Notes under the pieces: generated by a model | What the model was told of the DNA's origin: nothing | Database searches by the model: none | Seen by the model: only the letters and a program-made list of their open reading frames with translations | Origin: UBA285 sp049970695 | Lineage (GTDB): Archaea; Thermoproteota; Thermoprotei_A; Sulfolobales; Desulfurococcaceae | Length of the DNA stretch: 64,000 nt | Assembly: GCA_049970695.1 (NCBI GenBank) | Contig: JBMFML010000002.1 | Span: 1-64,000, forward strand | Direction: 5' to 3' | Shown: in pieces, positions 61,255 through 64,000 of the stretch | How positions within the stretch are numbered: position 1 is the stretch's first letter | How the letters are laid out: every line of letters starts with the position of its first letter | Translations under genes and position numbers: made by a program

Positions 61255-61264
61255 GTTTATAAAC
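61255..61264 (-). promoter_or_regulatory. TATA box of tRNA-Ala
   Basis: GTTTATAAAC, a palindrome, 30-39 bp upstream of the tRNA 5' end on the minus strand. Confidence 0.7.
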
Positions 61265-61286
61265 ATTACGTACCTTCAACAAATTG

Positions 61287-61295
61287 CTTTTATAC
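61287..61295 (+). promoter_or_regulatory. TATA box of cdc6
   Basis: CTTTTATAC, about 112 bp before the cdc6 ATG; predicts a start near 61318 and a long leader of about 90 nt. Confidence 0.5.
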
Positions 61296-61343
61296 CATTC
61301 ATGAGGCACTACCTCTGAGAGGTTCCAAGCCGGAGTTCTCTAG

Positions 61344-61393
61344 GAGGGCTTTAGGCTTGCCCTCTAGCTGGAGGCTGTCCGAGCGTTAACGCT
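61344..61393 (+). promoter_or_regulatory. Structured leader of cdc6: hairpin and 12-bp palindrome
   Basis: GAGGGC(9 nt)GCCCTC at 61344-61364 forms a perfect 6-bp hairpin, and AGCGTTAACGCT at 61382-61393 is a perfect 12-bp palindrome ending 13 bp before ATG 61407. They could be an operator or an mRNA control structure. No ORB-like origin repeat (with a TGGAAAC-type core) was recognised. Confidence 0.35.
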
Positions 61394-61406
61394 TTGGGTT
61401 GCGCTT

Positions 61407-62597
61407 ATGTCGGACTACGACATAATTGAAGAAATAATAAGGAAGCGGGGGCTGGCATCCAAGATATTTGCTAACAGAGAAATACTCCACCCAGACTATA
61501 TACCAGACACTCTGCCGCACAGAGAAAAGGAGATTGCCAAGTTGGCAGAGATACTTGTTGTATCTGCCAAGGGCGAGAAACCCAGCAACGTTTTCTTATA
61601 TGGGCTAACGGGGACGGGTAAAACTGTCGTGGCTAAGTACGTCGTCAAGAAGTTAGTTGATAAGGCTGCACCTCTTGGAGTAAAACTCAACTACGCGTAC
61701 GTCAACACGAGGAAAATGGACACAGCATACAAGGTGCTTTCTCAAATAGCTTCGAGCATTGGTTTAAGAGTACCACATACAGGACTAGCGCTAAGCGAGG
61801 TTTATAGAAGGTATGTTAACGCTCTTGAGAGCTGGGGAGGGCTTCACATAGTAGTCCTCGATGAAATAGACTACTTCGTGAAGAAAAACGGAGATGACGT
61901 GCTCTACAAGCTTCTGAGAATAAACGAGGATCTCTCAAAAGCTAAGGTCTCGATTGTTGGAATAACCAACAACCTCTACTTCGTCGAAAACCTGGATCCA
62001 CGCGTTCGCTCGAGTCTTGGAGAAGAAGAAATAGTATTCGCGCCCTACAATGCAGAGCAGCTCTACACTATATTGAAGCAAAGAGCCGAAAAAGCATTTA
62101 AGCCTGGTGTGATTGACGACGGCGTGCTCTCCTACTGTGCAGCACTAGCTGCCAGAGAGCATGGTGATGCCAGAAGAGCACTAGATTTGCTGAGGATTTC
62201 GGGTGAAATAGCAGAAAGAGAGGGTGCGGAGGTTGTCACTATAGAGCACGTCAAGAAAGCGCTCGTTGAAATAGAAGAAGGCAGGGTCTTTCAGGCCATA
62301 GCGTCTCTTCCACTACACCAGAAAATTGTTCTCAAGGCCGCTGTGAGTACTGCCTTGAAGAAGGGGTATGCAACGACCGGCGAGGTTTACCAGGCGTACG
62401 TAGAGGAGGCTAGGAAGAAGGGCTTAGAGCCGCTTACAATGAGGCGCGTTAGTGACATACTGCTACAGCTTGACATGATGGGGCTTTTAATTGCCGAAAC
62501 TGTGAGTAGAGGGAGATACGGCGTTACAAAGCTAATTAGGGTTAAGAAAGAAGTAGCAGCAGTAGCAGAGAAGGCGCTGAAGGATCTTGAGGCCTAG
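61407..62597 (+). CDS. cdc6: Orc1/Cdc6 replication initiator
   Basis: 396 aa AAA+ ATPase. N-terminal basic motif YIPDTLPHREKEI, Walker A GLTGTGKT at 66-73, Walker B VVLDEIDYF with Asp152/Glu153, sensor I GITNN, arginine finger LDPRVRSSLGEE, sensor II GDARRALDLL, then a winged-helix DNA-binding domain (about 300-396). It binds origin repeats and loads MCM. It overlaps the UPF0215 gene by 11 bp. Confidence 0.95.
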   Translation: MSDYDIIEEIIRKRGLASKIFANREILHPDYIPDTLPHREKEIAKLAEILVVSAKGEKPSNVFLYGLTGTGKTVVAKYVVKKLVDKAAPLGVKLNYAYVNTRKMDTAYKVLSQIASSIGLRVPHTGLALSEVYRRYVNALESWGGLHIVVLDEIDYFVKKNGDDVLYKLLRINEDLSKAKVSIVGITNNLYFVENLDPRVRSSLGEEEIVFAPYNAEQLYTILKQRAEKAFKPGVIDDGVLSYCAALAAREHGDARRALDLLRISGEIAEREGAEVVTIEHVKKALVEIEEGRVFQAIASLPLHQKIVLKAAVSTALKKGYATTGEVYQAYVEEARKKGLEPLTMRRVSDILLQLDMMGLLIAETVSRGRYGVTKLIRVKKEVAAVAEKALKDLEA

Positions 62598-63162
62598 TGG
62601 TATAGAGGCTTACGACGACGGCTACTTTCCACGCGCGCACAAGGGCGGAAAGGGGTTCACGAGTATAGCGGGGGTCTTAGCAGACAGCCCAAGCAGAGCT
62701 GTCAAGCTCGCCTGGAGCTTTGTGAGAGTCGATGCAAATACTAGCGAGAAGACCATAATTAACATCTCCAACCTTCTCGGCGGCGATGTCATACTCCTCG
62801 ATGGCGTAACATATGCAGGCTTCGACGTTGTAGACCCAGAGCGCCTATATGTCTCAACAGGAAAGGCCGTCATCGCCATACTAACGCACCCACTCAATTT
62901 AAGTAGAATAGAGAGAGCACTAAGAAAGCACTTTGCTGATTGGAAAGAGAGGTTTACTACTATAAAGAGCGTCTACGAAAAGGCATTCTACGTAGAAACC
63001 CCTTGGAGAACCCTCCGAGTATACTCGGTAGGCATTGCAGTGGATAACGCCACAGACCTCATAAGAAAGCTCTGCATATACAGCCCCATACCAGAGCCAC
63101 TTAGAATAGCCGATAAGGTAGCCTCAGCAATATCGCGTAGCATTTATAAGTACTACGAGTAA
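62587..63162 (+). CDS. UPF0215 / endonuclease V-like protein (COG1628)
   Basis: 191 aa. GIEAYDDGYF with the metal Asp pair near 10-11, ITNLLGG-type segment (NISNLLGGDVILLDGVTYAGFDVVD) and THPLNLSRIERAL are hallmarks of DUF99/UPF0215, homologs of endonuclease V, which cuts next to deaminated bases in DNA or RNA. Activity is inferred. TTG start inside the cdc6 end means coupled translation, linking it with the initiator. Confidence 0.8.
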   Translation: MRPSGIEAYDDGYFPRAHKGGKGFTSIAGVLADSPSRAVKLAWSFVRVDANTSEKTIINISNLLGGDVILLDGVTYAGFDVVDPERLYVSTGKAVIAILTHPLNLSRIERALRKHFADWKERFTTIKSVYEKAFYVETPWRTLRVYSVGIAVDNATDLIRKLCIYSPIPEPLRIADKVASAISRSIYKYYE

Positions 63163-63216
63163 CTTACTTGCTTACCCGCTCTCCGCACATTTCCGTATTA
63201 CCCGTAAATCACTATA

Positions 63217-63226
63217 CTTTTAATTA
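63217..63226 (+). promoter_or_regulatory. TATA box of the PEP carboxykinase gene
   Basis: CTTTTAATTA, 37-46 bp before the GTG at 63263; predicts a start near 63247. Confidence 0.5.
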
Positions 63227-63262
63227 GGAATTGCGCTAATCCAGCATGGGGTGCGCTTGTAG

Positions 63263-64000
63263 GTGAGGTACTTGAGCAAACTTGCTTATTGTACTACGCG
63301 AGAAGAAGTTCTTTTAGAACTGTCTAAGTACGCTGATGAGAAAAACCTCGAGAAGCTAGCTAGAATTAAGAGCACAAGCCTACTCTCGTGGCTTTTAGAA
63401 GTAGCTAAGCTGGCAGCACCCCGTAATATATTTGTCGTGACTAATAGCGCAGAAGACCTCGACTACATTAGAAAAAAAGCCGTGGAAAATAGAGAGGAGT
63501 ATCCATCTCGCAACCCTCTGCACACAGTTCACTTTGATGGTCCAAAAGATCTCGCGAGAGACCGCGAGAACACCAGAATTCTAGTGCCGCCAGGAACGTC
63601 GATACCTATGGTCAACACTAAGGAGAGAATGGAAGGCCTTGCCGAAGTAAAGGAGTACTTTAAGGGCATAATGCAAGGCAAGGAGATGTACGTAGGGCTG
63701 TACTGCTTTGGCCCCAAGGGCTCTCCATTCACGCTATACGGCGTTCAAGTCACAGACTCTGCATACGTCATACATAGCAGCAACATACTGTACAGGATAT
63801 GCTATGACGTCTTCACGGAGAGAGAAGACATAGAGTACATGCGCTTCCTACACAGCGCGGGAGCACGCGACGAGCACGGCTGGTCGAGGGATATCGCGAA
63901 GAGGAGGATATACATAGACCTAGATGACATGCTAGTTTACAGCGTCAATACGCAGTACGCGGGCAATACGGTTGGGCTAAAGAAGTTGTCTCTCAGGCTC
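63263..64000 (+). CDS. pckG: Phosphoenolpyruvate carboxykinase (GTP), N-terminal part (runs off the window)
   Basis: 246 codons to the edge, no stop. PRNIFVVTNSAEDLDYIRKK, HTVHFDGPKDLARDRENTRILVP, NTKERMEGLAEVKEYFKGIMQGKEMYVGLYCFGP and NTQYAGNTVGLKKLSL are typical of GTP-using PEPCK, including the PEP/oxaloacetate-binding region. It converts oxaloacetate and GTP to PEP, or runs anaplerotically. GTG 63263 or TTG 63272 (with AGGTGAGG just upstream) can be the start. The nucleotide-binding half is beyond the window. Confidence 0.9.
   Translation, partial: MRYLSKLAYCTTREEVLLELSKYADEKNLEKLARIKSTSLLSWLLEVAKLAAPRNIFVVTNSAEDLDYIRKKAVENREEYPSRNPLHTVHFDGPKDLARDRENTRILVPPGTSIPMVNTKERMEGLAEVKEYFKGIMQGKEMYVGLYCFGPKGSPFTLYGVQVTDSAYVIHSSNILYRICYDVFTEREDIEYMRFLHSAGARDEHGWSRDIAKRRIYIDLDDMLVYSVNTQYAGNTVGLKKLSLRL

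Noticed and set aside
61226..61406. Replication origin next to cdc6
   Set aside because: No ORB-type repeats and no long AT-rich unwinding element were recognised; only a palindrome remains as a finding.

Overview
This window comes from a thermophilic crenarchaeote (Thermoproteota), probably a Thermofilum- or Desulfurococcales-like lineage; I do not name a genus. The grounds are eukaryote-like ribosomal proteins (including eS26, typical of crenarchaea), a one-piece RNA polymerase B subunit with split A'/A'', a B1-type DNA polymerase, archaeal exosome and KEOPS genes, tRNA genes with introns at 37/38 and no encoded CCA, TATA boxes of the CTTTTAAA/TTTATAAA kind, GGTG-type ribosome binding sites, and many GTG/TTG starts. 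I see no insertion sequence, prophage, CRISPR array or toxin-antitoxin pair. Almost everything is informational housekeeping, tightly packed, mostly on the minus strand.

Layout. 1-6.6 kb: ABC transporter (partial), a frameshifted ferritin-like gene, a PMT-type membrane glycosyltransferase, a tiny ribbon-helix-helix protein, an ASCH protein, tRNA m1A methyltransferase, an aKMT-like methyltransferase, an orphan and eS26. 6.6-11.1 kb: DNA polymerase B, NAC, and an mRNA 3'-end/beta-CASP nuclease. 11.2-19.3 kb: tRNA-Asn, EF-2, then the archaeal exosome superoperon (DUF3194, prefoldin beta, Pcc1-like, Brix, eL43, Rrp42, Rrp41, Rrp4, SBDS, proteasome alpha). 19.3-23.4 kb: an accessory island with an HMA-like protein, tRNA-Leu, a textbook C/D box sRNA, an apparently structured non-coding stretch, a Pop5 protein with an N-terminal membrane helix, and a plus-strand operon HAD phosphatase - MscS-like membrane protein - GT4 glycosyltransferase (likely osmolyte synthesis). 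23.4-28.2 kb: Rpp30, COG1325 protein, eL15 (the other part of the superoperon), YchF/OLA1 NTPase, DUF2095, and a GlmU-like sugar nucleotidyltransferase. 28.3-34.6 kb: eS1 (S3Ae), Pcc1, RecJ/Cdc45-like protein, uS15, XTPase, Bud32, Kae1, eS31, eS24, dephospho-CoA kinase, Spt4. 34.6-40.6 kb: Rpo7, PIN nuclease, aIF2-gamma, eS6, aIF5B, eL24, eS28, L7Ae. 40.6-45 kb: GluRS, DUF2118, type 2 IPP isomerase, MEMO. 45-49.5 kb: the uS2-Rpo10-uS9-uL13-eL18-Rpo3-uS11-uS4-uS13 operon. 49.5-61 kb: tRNA-Ser, uS10, EF-1A, uS7, uS12, NusA, eL30, Rpo1C, Rpo1N, Rpo2, Rpo5. 61-64 kb: tRNA-Ala, Orc1/Cdc6, UPF0215 endonuclease-V-like protein, and a partial GTP-dependent PEP carboxykinase.

The genes form a core of transcription, translation, RNA processing and proteostasis: RNA polymerase subunits with ribosomal proteins and elongation factors; exosome with SBDS and proteasome; RNase P proteins (Pop5, Rpp30, L7Ae); and KEOPS (Kae1, Bud32, two Pcc1 paralogs) for tRNA t6A. 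The points most worth a second look all lie in the 19.7-20.7 kb island: the C/D sRNA, the structured promoter-preceded non-coding stretch, and the membrane-anchored Pop5.
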